NCBI GenBank assembly: GCA_016180645.1
Contig: JACPAV010000018.1
Location: 1-64,000, forward strand
Direction of reading: 5' to 3'
Source of the DNA: Nitrospirota bacterium
Lineage (GTDB): Bacteria > JACPQY01
DNA length: 64,000 nt
Below the pieces are notes generated by a model. That model ran no database searches, had not been told where the DNA came from, and was given only the letters and a program-made list of their open reading frames with translations. Shown here in pieces: positions 7,341-14,396 of this stretch. The number at the start of each line of letters is the position of its first letter. The first letter of the stretch is position 1. The translations under genes and the position numbers were made by a program.

Positions 7341-7852
7341 AGGTAATTCTGGGCGCTTGGACGAGGAGAGACTTCTTTCGCAGGATGATTGGAGGTCTTG
7401 CCGCTGGGGTGGGTGTGAGCCTAATCGACAGGCTTGGCGCAGGCATTTGTCCTGCGGGGGACCCGAGTGGAGAGCGGATGCTCCCTTCCGATCGACCGGG
7501 GCGGCCCGATGTCATCGTCGCCACCGATTTCGACACGGATCCCGCTATCGCCGTGGGTCTGGTGTACGTCCCGCATGAAATGGAGGCGCCGGTGATCACC
7601 GGCGCTTACAGGGGTCCTTTTGCCGAAACGTGTATTTACCGGGCCGTCATGAATGACGTGCCGCTGTACCTGGATTTTGACCATTGTCTTCCTGAAGCAC
7701 TGGCCAAGGCAGCACGGTCATCGAGTGTGGTTCCCCGCGAGTTGTACTGGGCCGTCTCCTCCGCCTACGTGTACGCTCTCAAGAAGAACCCAACGAGAAA
7801 CGAGCGGCTGGTGAGGTTCCGGGTTGAGGTGCTGGAAGTTGCGAATGCGTAA
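7337..7852 (+). CDS. hypothetical protein with Tat-like N-terminus
   Basis: 171 residues from a GTG start that overlaps the previous stop. Residues 8-33 read WTRRDFFRRMIGGLAAGVGV, a textbook twin-arginine signal (T-R-R-D-F-F plus a hydrophobic stretch), with a C-G/A-rich segment to about residue 45. The rest (DVIVATDFDTDPAIAVGLVY ... VPLYLDFDHCL) is a small alpha/beta domain I cannot place. A Tat export signal within a string of cytosolic defence-like genes is unexpected. The signal could be real, or it could be a fused relic. Confidence 0.5.
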   Translation: MKVILGAWTRRDFFRRMIGGLAAGVGVSLIDRLGAGICPAGDPSGERMLPSDRPGRPDVIVATDFDTDPAIAVGLVYVPHEMEAPVITGAYRGPFAETCIYRAVMNDVPLYLDFDHCLPEALAKAARSSSVVPRELYWAVSSAYVYALKKNPTRNERLVRFRVEVLEVANA

Positions 7853-8087
7853 CAAGGAGCCCAAGGGCAGGAAGACCCGCGCTTTCCCCGTGATCATCGA
7901 GCGGGATGCGAACGGCTACTACGTCGGGATCATCCCGGATCTCAACGGTTGTCACACGCAGGCGCCATCGTTCATGGCCCTGGAATCCCGGCTGAAGGAC
8001 GTCATTGCCCTCTGCCTGAGGATGGAGGGGCGCAAGTCCCCGCGCAGCCGGTTCGTCGGCGTCCACATGATCGAGGTGAAGGCGTGA
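7845..8087 (+). CDS. hicB: HicB-family antitoxin
   Basis: About 80 residues from ATG 7845, overlapping the upstream stop. The core FPVIIERDANGYYVGIIPDL, then N-G-C-H-T-Q-A and A-L-E-S-R-L-K-D-V-I-A-L, is the RNase H-like HicB fold (Y-V-G-I-I-P-D-L-x-G-C motif). The usual C-terminal DNA-binding helix-turn-helix is absent, so this is a short HicB. Gene order is antitoxin then toxin, with a GTGA overlap to hicA. Confidence 0.85.
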   Translation: MRNKEPKGRKTRAFPVIIERDANGYYVGIIPDLNGCHTQAPSFMALESRLKDVIALCLRMEGRKSPRSRFVGVHMIEVKA

Positions 8088-8296
8088 GGAGGCTGCCCGA
8101 CCTTGCTCGCGACCTTCCGGAATCCGTGAGCCGTTCCATCGGATTCGCGACGATTCGTCGGGAGGCAGGCCACAAGTATTTCCGGCATCCCGATGGCCGG
8201 GCCTCGGTCGTCGCACCGCCGAAAAATGGGGAACATATGGCGAGGGGGTTGCTTCGTGCAATCCTGAAAAGTCCGGAGCAAGAAAGACGAAAATAA
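8084..8296 (+). CDS. hicA: HicA-family mRNA interferase toxin
   Basis: 70 residues from GTG 8084, coupled to hicB by GTGA. The double-stranded-RNA-binding-like core reads IRREAGHKYFRHPDGRASVV, then G-E-x-M-A-R-G-L-L-R-A-I-L-K. The catalytic His of the G-[SH]-H motif is retained (A-G-H), as are R-H-P-D-G-R and R-G-L-L-R. It should cleave mRNA when free of HicB. It sits in the middle of the 4.7-9.7 kb gene string, so it may stabilise the element. Confidence 0.85.
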   Translation: MRRLPDLARDLPESVSRSIGFATIRREAGHKYFRHPDGRASVVAPPKNGEHMARGLLRAILKSPEQERRK

Positions 8297-8434
8297 ATGG
8301 GAGGGAAGCCTGGGCCTCGACTGCCGGGTGGCCGGAACAACAGACCTGCAACCATAGAAGCCCGATCACGGGAGCCATTTTCGGTTCGGCCTGCGGATCG
8401 TCCGCATCCTTTGCGTAGGCATATCTCAGCACCG

Positions 8435-8677
8435 ATGGAGACACCTCCACGCCAATCTGCGGCTTCAGGGGGTCCTCGACGCCAGGCTGTTCAGGCGCAG
8501 GCATCGCACTCCGTCGACTTCGATAGACTTTACGACATTCTCGACCACATGGCGGATTGGCTGATGCGGGAGGATCTCAGGGCCCACCGGCGGAATCAAC
8601 TGGAGGATGAGGTCCTAGACGGACTGGACATGCTCCAATCGCTCCGCCGTCCGCAACCGGGAAGGAAAAGAGCGTGA
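8435..8677 (+). CDS. small hypothetical protein
   Basis: An 80-residue frame from ATG 8435. It is open from 8297 with a poor Pro/Arg-rich N-terminus, so I prefer the inner start. The C-terminal half (FDRLYDILDHMADWLMREDL ... DEVLDGLDMLQSL) is an acidic amphipathic helix pair. Its stop overlaps the next start (GTGA), arguing that it is translated. Family unknown. Confidence 0.45.
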   Translation: METPPRQSAASGGPRRQAVQAQASHSVDFDRLYDILDHMADWLMREDLRAHRRNQLEDEVLDGLDMLQSLRRPQPGRKRA

Positions 8678-9414
8678 CTCAGAGGGTCCGTTTCGTGGCC
8701 TTCACGGATCATCACGCCGACGTGGGGTGCATCGAATCGGTGATCACACTCGTACACGACAGCCGATCGGCCTTCATCGTCTGCGCGGGTGATTTCACGA
8801 TCATGACGGAAGGTATCCATCCCTCCATGATGATTCTGGGCCGATGCGAGTTACCGGTGTATTTCATCGGTGGCAACCACGAGCACGACGGGATTTGCCG
8901 ATTCCTGGAGAGTGCGTATCCGACCCTCCACTACGTCGATCTGAAGGTTGAGATCGAGCCGCTCCCCGGGGGCCTCCGAGTCCAGATCGCCGGCCTGGAC
9001 GGCACCGAGGATCTGAACCCCCACTACGGAGAGAAGGGAGAGTTCTACGCGTCCTACCTCGAGATCCTGAAAGCGCAGGCCGACCCACTCCTTCCGCTGG
9101 TTCTTCTCTCGCACTTCCCGCCGGCGGGAACGGCCACTTGCGGGAAGGAGCCTGTTTTCAAGGGCGACCTGTGCGTGGGTTTCAAGGAGGGACCCGCTCT
9201 CGGCAGTCGAAATGTAAGAAGGATGGTCGAGAGTCTCAAGCCCGCCGTCGTCGTTACGGGCCACTTCCATGATCGATTCGGTGAATCCGATCGAAACGGC
9301 GGGTCTTGGATCGTGAACCCTGGCCCGGACGGGATGCTGATCGAGATGGCATTCCCTTCGGAGGGAGGAGAGGCTACGGTCACGCTGCGGAAAACGTCAA
9401 GAGCCGCGGCATGA
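8674..9414 (+). CDS. calcineurin-like metallophosphoesterase
   Basis: 246 residues from GTG 8674. It has all five metal-binding blocks: D-H-H near residue 12-14, A-G-D-F at about 38-41, G-G-N-H-E at about 66-70, L-L-S-H-F near 146-150 and V-T-G-H-F-H near 191-196. This is the binuclear-metal fold of phosphodiesterases, including cyclic nucleotide and nucleic-acid phosphatases. Its coupling to the SLOG/cREC string makes degradation of a nucleotide signal an attractive role, but this is inference. There is no signal peptide. Confidence 0.8.
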   Translation: MTQRVRFVAFTDHHADVGCIESVITLVHDSRSAFIVCAGDFTIMTEGIHPSMMILGRCELPVYFIGGNHEHDGICRFLESAYPTLHYVDLKVEIEPLPGGLRVQIAGLDGTEDLNPHYGEKGEFYASYLEILKAQADPLLPLVLLSHFPPAGTATCGKEPVFKGDLCVGFKEGPALGSRNVRRMVESLKPAVVVTGHFHDRFGESDRNGGSWIVNPGPDGMLIEMAFPSEGGEATVTLRKTSRAAA

Positions 9415-9448
9415 GGATCTGGTTTGTCCGCAGGAAGGAGGTGAAGGT

Positions 9449-9730
9449 GTGAGGGAGCTGCCGGTTTTCTCGCCTGCCCACTTGAGCGAGATCCTCACAT
9501 CCCTGGGGTTCAAGCTCGCCGGAAAGTCCGTCATGAGGGAAGGCAAGCATCTCTATTTCCGCCATCCCGATGGGCGGGCAACTGTGGTCCCCACTCACGA
9601 CGGCGACGACATCTGCCCCCGTCTCCTCTCCGCGGTTCTGAAGGACATCGAGCCGAAGCCGGAGACCGGCCCGACCGCGGCCCAGTCTACCCTTTCTTCT
9701 TCCCGCCGAGGTCGGAGAATCGGCCGATGA
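9449..9730 (+). CDS. HicA-like toxin, no adjacent HicB
   Basis: 93 residues from GTG 9449, preceded by GGAAGGAGGTGAAG, a strong ribosome site. The core LTSLGFKLAGKSVMREGKHL, then YFRHPDGRATVVP and R-L-L-S-A-V-L-K-D-I, is HicA-like, with the G-K-H replacing G-S-H (His kept). The last 20 residues are Ser/Arg-rich and overlap by 44 bp, tail to tail, the XRE gene on the other strand. No HicB follows. The XRE protein may act as its antitoxin or regulator. Confidence 0.75.
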   Translation: MRELPVFSPAHLSEILTSLGFKLAGKSVMREGKHLYFRHPDGRATVVPTHDGDDICPRLLSAVLKDIEPKPETGPTAAQSTLSSSRRGRRIGR

Positions 9731-10049
9731 AGGTCCGTACAAGGGTCAGGTCTTTACGGTCGAGTCGTCTAAGCGCCGAGATGATCTGGTGAACGACTCG
9801 ATTCTTCTCGATCTCCTCGTGCTTCGCTTTGGGCAGGAACAGTTCGTGGTGCTCCATGCCGAGTGCCTGTGCGATGCACCCCAGACTCCGCATGGTCGGG
9901 TTCGGCTCCACGCCACGCTCGATCCGACTGACCGTCTCGGTCGGAAGGTCCGCCTTCTCCGCCAGGTGGGCCTGCGTCCAGCCACGGTTTGTGCGAACAT
10001 CGCGGATCCGCTGCCCGACCTCATTCTGTAGGTTCTCCATCCATCCCAT
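9687..10049 (-). CDS. XRE-family regulator
   Basis: About 120 residues from ATG 10049, preceded by AAAGGAGGTCGTC. The longer frame to 10142 lacks such a site. Residues 5-65 are a Cro-type helix-turn-helix (IRDVRTNRGWTQAHLAEKAD, ETVSRIERG). The helical tail ends GGKKKG. It is convergent with and overlaps the HicA-like gene, and divergent from the lipoprotein gene at 10164. The inverted repeat at 10089-10124 lies in the shared promoter region. Confidence 0.85.
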   Translation of the reverse strand: MGWMENLQNEVGQRIRDVRTNRGWTQAHLAEKADLPTETVSRIERGVEPNPTMRSLGCIAQALGMEHHELFLPKAKHEEIEKNRVVHQIISALRRLDRKDLTLVRTFIGRFSDLGGKKKG

Positions 10050-10088
10050 GACGACCTCCTTTGCATCACGGATGAATGGACGGAAGAA

Positions 10089-10124
10089 GGGTATATGTCT
10101 TCTGCCATATTGACATTTATACCC
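10089..10124. promoter_or_regulatory. inverted repeat, candidate XRE operator
   Basis: GGGTATATGTC (10089-10099) faces GACATTTATACCC (10112-10124), an imperfect palindrome in the AT-richer gap between the divergent XRE and lipoprotein genes. A TTGACA at 10110-10115 could be the -35 of the rightward promoter. The XRE regulator is the obvious candidate ligand. Confidence 0.5.
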
Positions 10125-10163
10125 TCCTCCACTAACCTTCACTCAGCACGGATACCCGATCAA

Positions 10164-11510
10164 ATGGCAGCACCGCCGATCCGAAAACTTCCACTGGCAC
10201 ATTGTCCCCGCGTATCCAAGTGGCTGTTGTCGACGCTTTGCGTCCTGACAGCAGGATGCGGCAGTGCAAAGGAGGAATTATCAGTCCCAACCACCGCTGG
10301 GCCCAGCTCCCAATCAAAGAAATCAGTCTCCGTACATGGAACACTGGTGGGCCAAACGTGCAAGAAGCCGCTCGCCGGCGTTACGGTCTATCTGAAAACA
10401 AAGAGTTCGACCGGGGGAAACGAGGCCAAGGTGACCGACTTTGTGCCCACGGGACAGGAGGGAGGTTTCGCATTCGATGGGGTCCAAGAAGGGACCTACA
10501 CACTGGTGGTAGCCGGCTGCTACCAGGAATCACAATCATCACTGGCCGGAATCGAGGAGACGTCGTATTTCCTGCCCGAGGGGCAGGAGAAACCCGTCAC
10601 AATTTCCTCTGAGACAGCTGCTCGGTCGATTGATATCACATTGGATGTGGAGCGGACAGATCCGTTCAACAAGACATGTGGGGTCGACCGGGATTGCGAT
10701 GGAGTCGTGGACAAGGCGGCCGGAGGCACCGATTGCAAGGATGACGACGCGAACATCAAGCCCAAGGCTGCGAACGAGCAGGAGTGTAATGGGCTCGCAA
10801 AGATGTTCTCCACCCGATCCCTCATCGCGAATTCGATGGCTTGGACCGGCAGTAGTTATCTCCTGTCCGATGCAGCAAAGAGCGCCATTGTCACCATCGA
10901 CTCAACAGGCACAGTGAAATCGACCATTCCAGCCGGCTCAGACGGGGGCATTGCGGACGGGATCGCCTGGATCGGAGATAGCCTCTCCGCCAAGCAAATC
11001 TTTGCTGCGGTAGGCGGCAAGATTCTTGCTCTCTCGAGTTCCGGGGCCACGGTTTCCTCGTTCGCGGCGCCATCGTCGAGTATTTGCAGCCTCGCCCGGG
11101 ATGGTTCCACTTTATGGGCCTCCGACGACAAGAGCGTCTACAAGCTGTCATCCTCCGGCACGACCGAGAGTTCATTCTTCCACTTCGCACAGGCTCCCAG
11201 CCGCGAACTGGTCATATCGCAGATCATCTTCGCAGCACCTAGCCGAGCCACATCCGCATCTTTGGTTTGTCCTGAGATCACCTGGGACGGGAAACAACTT
11301 CTCGTGCTTACAAAAGCAACAATCTCGGCGGGCGGGGCGTACGAATCAACCGTCTCAAAGTTCAGCACGGCCGGAATCAAGCAGACCAGCGACATCCTTG
11401 TTCCAGCAAGAATCTCCGGCATGGCATGGGTGAACGACCGCCTGCACATGGCCGCGAGCAACGCCCCGACACCGGTCGGAGAGACCATTGTTTATGAGGT
11501 ACTCCCATGA
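10164..11510 (+). CDS. secreted lipoprotein with carboxypeptidase-regulatory-like and Ca-binding repeat domains
   Basis: About 448 residues from ATG 10164. A lipoprotein signal ends at the lipobox L-T-A-G-C (residue 32 or so). A CarboxypepD-regulatory-like beta-sandwich follows (GVTVYLKTKSS ... GFAFDGVQEGTYTLVV). Next is a D-x-D-x-D-G repeat with GGTDCKDDD, the calcium-binding style frequent in myxobacterial surface proteins. The rest (to 448) has repeated W/S/G-rich blades (ANSMAWTGSSYLLS, DGIAWIGDSL, GMAWVNDRLHMA) suggesting a beta-propeller. It is probably anchored to the outer membrane. It is first of four envelope genes carried by island 1. Confidence 0.75.
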   Translation: MAAPPIRKLPLAHCPRVSKWLLSTLCVLTAGCGSAKEELSVPTTAGPSSQSKKSVSVHGTLVGQTCKKPLAGVTVYLKTKSSTGGNEAKVTDFVPTGQEGGFAFDGVQEGTYTLVVAGCYQESQSSLAGIEETSYFLPEGQEKPVTISSETAARSIDITLDVERTDPFNKTCGVDRDCDGVVDKAAGGTDCKDDDANIKPKAANEQECNGLAKMFSTRSLIANSMAWTGSSYLLSDAAKSAIVTIDSTGTVKSTIPAGSDGGIADGIAWIGDSLSAKQIFAAVGGKILALSSSGATVSSFAAPSSSICSLARDGSTLWASDDKSVYKLSSSGTTESSFFHFAQAPSRELVISQIIFAAPSRATSASLVCPEITWDGKQLLVLTKATISAGGAYESTVSKFSTAGIKQTSDILVPARISGMAWVNDRLHMAASNAPTPVGETIVYEVLP

Positions 11511-11610
11511 CCCCGGCGCATGATTGTGACTCCCCGCGATTGTCCCGGCGAAATGCAAATGCTGTCCCTATCGGCGGACGAATCCTATTGTTCCCATGAA
11601 GCGAGGCAAC

Positions 11611-12375
11611 ATGACGCGACCGCGGCTCGACCCCAGGATGATCATTCATCCGCTCCATCTTATTGGCGTTCTATTCTGGCTGTCGTGCGGGGAAGAACGT
11701 CCACAACCCGAGCAACCTCCCGTGAAGAGCACGTCGGATACTCCTTCCGACCCGGTGATTGTTTCCTGTTCCCTCGGCTATGACGATTGGGGCTGGACCA
11801 ATCGGGAAGAACAAGTAATTGCCAAAATCCGCGTCTCCGACAGAAGCCAGCCTCCAGCCCTCTTTCGGTATTCGACAGGTCCGGGCGCAAGCAAGACGGA
11901 AGTGGCCCTCACCTATGCCCTTTCCCCCGCAACGGGAGAGCTGGAGTATGCTGCGAAGCTCACATTCAAGTCGCCCGGAAAAGTTCTCGGCGAGTGCTCC
12001 ACGAAGGATGCAAGCGGCACGGAAATCGCCCCCGAGAAGAGGAAAACGACATCTCAGCTTATGTATCTTGGCGAGGGTGACGCAAGGAGCGCCATTGAGG
12101 GCGCACTCAAAGACGTGAATGCTGCCTACACGAAGGATTCGGAGATTGCGACAACGGGTGCCAGTATTCGAGTGGACTTCCTCGTCACGTCGGTACTCGG
12201 CCTCCCGGCTAAGGGTGCTATCGACTATCGAGGGGAAACGGATCTTTCAGTCTCAACTATCGGCCTCATCGACACGGGGTACCAGTCCCTTTTCATCTCG
12301 GAGATTGGAAATGAAACTCCCTTGAACGCGATGGATCTTCGGAGCAAGACCCTGGCATTCATGAAGAAGCTGTAA
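11611..12375 (+). CDS. putative lipoprotein, unknown function
   Basis: About 254 residues from ATG 11611 (alternative ATG 11596). The hydrophobic segment LHLIGVLFWLSC supplies a plausible lipobox, followed by a Pro-rich linker (EERPQPEQPP). The mature part has beta-rich stretches and three further Cys (V-S-C-S-L, G-E-C-S-T). No known domain recognised. It is collinear with the lipoprotein genes on both sides and probably co-expressed. Confidence 0.65.
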   Translation: MTRPRLDPRMIIHPLHLIGVLFWLSCGEERPQPEQPPVKSTSDTPSDPVIVSCSLGYDDWGWTNREEQVIAKIRVSDRSQPPALFRYSTGPGASKTEVALTYALSPATGELEYAAKLTFKSPGKVLGECSTKDASGTEIAPEKRKTTSQLMYLGEGDARSAIEGALKDVNAAYTKDSEIATTGASIRVDFLVTSVLGLPAKGAIDYRGETDLSVSTIGLIDTGYQSLFISEIGNETPLNAMDLRSKTLAFMKKL

Positions 12376-12428
12376 CGACGTGGAACCACACTTGGCCCCG
12401 AACCATCCACCGAGGAGTTGATTCCGGA

Positions 12429-12839
12429 ATGAGGCTCTTGCTTTCGTTCCTGCTCATTGCGTTCCTCCAAGGGAGTTGTGGCGATGTCTGCGAGGATGTT
12501 GGCCTCTGCGACAAGGATGATGACACCACCGCAGTAGCAACGACCACGGGTACCACAACGACAACGACATCCACGAAAACCAGCGGCGGGTCCACTTCAA
12601 CGACGACCACCACGAAGGTCATGACCGGGGTCGAGTGGCGTTGCAGTTGCACAGCGGATTGCGCGTTGGCTGTCGACCAGTCAACGAGCATCACCGAATG
12701 TGAGAAACAGACCGCGGCGTCGGGCACCGTCGCCATCGTGGCCCAATCCACCTGTACCAGCCCGTCCAAGAACGTCTGCGGATCTGCGACCACCAGGGGT
12801 TGCGTGTGCTCCTGCGCGGCAACCTCGACCCCATGCTGA
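12429..12839 (+). CDS. small Cys-rich lipoprotein with Thr linker
   Basis: 136 residues. A signal MRLLLSFLLIAFLQGSC ends in a lipobox. A low-complexity Thr/Ser linker follows (roughly residues 37-65, encoded by ACN repeats), then a compact domain with eight or more Cys (WRCSCTADCALA ... GCVCSCAA), presumably disulfide-bonded outside the cytoplasm. No family recognised. Confidence 0.7.
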   Translation: MRLLLSFLLIAFLQGSCGDVCEDVGLCDKDDDTTAVATTTGTTTTTTSTKTSGGSTSTTTTTKVMTGVEWRCSCTADCALAVDQSTSITECEKQTAASGTVAIVAQSTCTSPSKNVCGSATTRGCVCSCAATSTPC

Positions 12840-12944
12840 AACAGACACAGTGCCACCGGTGGGACAAGTCTTCACCGTGACATTTGTCCCGAGATAACCG
12901 CTACGTCGAAAGTCCTACCTCCTCTCCCAATTCTGCTGACGGCT

Positions 12945-13583
12945 TTGCTGTTCCCAGGAGGACTTGCCGCAATCCCTGCAGAGCCGGATGGCGTTACAAC
13001 TTTGAGTCAGGCTGACCCGCTGGGGGCCAACGCATGGGGTTTTGCCGAAGAGCAAGGAAAACTGTATCTCTCCGGGAAGTCCAAGAGGGCCACCGGCAAG
13101 AAATTCAGACGCAGGGGATTCCTAATGGGCGCAGAAGGAGGCTTCGGAGCACTCGTCTTTCGGCCCGACCCGCAAGGATTTGAGGAGGATCCGAGAGATA
13201 TCGGAGCTGCTGTGCCACTTCTGGCACTCGATCTGGGAATTGCCACACCCGGCGGCACGGGCGCCGGACTGAGGCCCTTCGCCGGCGTCGCGAAGGTGAA
13301 GGGAGCCACCGCGGGCTACTACGTTCTGGAGTTCTACACCAGACGGTTTTTCGCTCAACACTTCTATGCCGGACCCGGAATCGCCATCGGAAAAGTTTTC
13401 GCCGACTACGTTCCTCAGTTTTCCGACTCGGGCTTCACGTACCGGATCGACTTGGGTCGGGAGTTCCCGATGGCAAGACATTTCGCACTCGGAATCGAGG
13501 GAGTACATCTCGGAATGCTGGGCAAGAACGGGAGATACTTCATATTCGGGATCCAGTTATCCCCTCGGATCTACCTCAACTGA
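12945..13583 (+). CDS. outer-membrane beta-barrel-like protein, start uncertain
   Basis: 212 residues from TTG 12945. The frame stays open upstream to 12840, right after the previous stop. Those extra codons read SKVLPPLPILLTALLFPGG, a good signal peptide with no ATG, GTG or TTG in front. The true start may be a rare codon, or it may be damaged. The mature protein has alternating aromatic/hydrophobic strands (GFLMGAEGGFGALVF, YYVLEFYTRRFF, YFIFGIQLSPRIYLN) ending in a barrel-like terminal strand. It is probably an outer-membrane protein partnered with the preceding lipoproteins. Confidence 0.6.
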   Translation: MLFPGGLAAIPAEPDGVTTLSQADPLGANAWGFAEEQGKLYLSGKSKRATGKKFRRRGFLMGAEGGFGALVFRPDPQGFEEDPRDIGAAVPLLALDLGIATPGGTGAGLRPFAGVAKVKGATAGYYVLEFYTRRFFAQHFYAGPGIAIGKVFADYVPQFSDSGFTYRIDLGREFPMARHFALGIEGVHLGMLGKNGRYFIFGIQLSPRIYLN

Positions 13584-13985
13584 ACGCCGCACCCTACACC
13601 TTACCTCTTGGACTGGATGGCTGAGAGCCGTCTCGCCCGCAGGCTTACGAGGTTTGGCGAATTTGCCGAGAAGAAAAACGCGCGGGCCCCCTGCGAGGAT
13701 ACGGGGGAGCGAGGGGACCCGCGCTATGTGGGCTTGAATCCTGGTGAAGTCGCCTCCTTCGAGGCGGATTCAACACAGGGAAATCCAACGATCCGACCGA
13801 CCCAAGATTTCCGATTGCGCTTCCGTAGAACCCCCGTGACGGTTTCCATAGTGACTCCGCAAATTGTATCCCCTGCTCCATCCATGTCAACTGACTTCAC
13901 GATTACGGAGGGAAGCGCACTGAGACCGACGGCAACCGATTCGGCCGCAGCAGTGGAGATTCTTGCCTTCGTCTATGCCGAATCC
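13584..13985. other. no confident gene
   Basis: About 400 bp between the barrel gene and the convergent DUF2188 gene. A plus-strand frame from 13608 runs through it but overlaps DUF2188 antisense and has non-protein-like composition. GCCTCCTTCGAGGC at about 13751-13764 is a short hairpin without a T-tract. Confidence 0.5.
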
Positions 13986-14207
13986 CTAGCCGGCAGGAGG
14001 GTAAGGATCCCTACCATGCGAGTCCTTTTGCCGAATGGTTCCGTCCCGGGCCTGAATGATGAGTTCCGAACGATGCCTCTCCGAGATCTCACGGCCAAGA
14101 CCGATGGCATCCGACTGTTTCTCGAATGCCTTGGTTACCCGTGAGTTCCCCTCGCCTCGCACGGCCCACCCCTTGCCGTATCGCACGATCCACTGATTCT
14201 TGGACAT
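13986..14207 (-). CDS. DUF2188 family protein
   Basis: 73 residues from ATG 14207, preceded by AAGGAGGACAGC. The sequence MSKNQWIVRYGKGWAVRGEG, with A-F-x-x-Q-x-x-A-I, then S-E-L-I-I-Q-A-R-D-G-T-I-R and the terminal D-P-Y-P-P-A-G, matches the short DUF2188 family found widely on islands. Function unknown. It is transcribed toward the envelope genes, opposite to the defence operon at 14397. Confidence 0.85.
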   Translation of the reverse strand: MSKNQWIVRYGKGWAVRGEGNSRVTKAFEKQSDAIGLGREISERHRSELIIQARDGTIRQKDSHGRDPYPPAG

Positions 14208-14360
14208 GCTGTCCTCCTTAACCTGATGTTCAGCTTCCCCGCCTCCAGTATTCCTCGAAGGGGACGCGGTGATTCCCTTCAATCCATTCATGCTCTTCCT
14301 GAGCACCTTCCAATTCTGGGTCCCCGCGCTCCCAATTGTCAAGAGGAATGCCGTGGCAAC

Positions 14361-14387
14361 TTGTGCCCGAATTGGGCCTGATATATT
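14361..14387 (+). promoter_or_regulatory. possible promoter of the defence operon
   Basis: TTGTGC (14361-14366), a 15-bp gap and TATATT (14382-14387). The -10 ends 9 bp before the GTG at 14397, and no Shine-Dalgarno is present, so the mRNA would be leaderless. Spacing is short, so this is tentative. Confidence 0.35.
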
Positions 14388-14396
14388 GTTCCCCCC

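Noticed and set aside
13608-14144. 178-codon plus-strand frame after the barrel gene
   Set aside because: It runs antisense through the well-supported DUF2188 gene and its composition is not protein-like.
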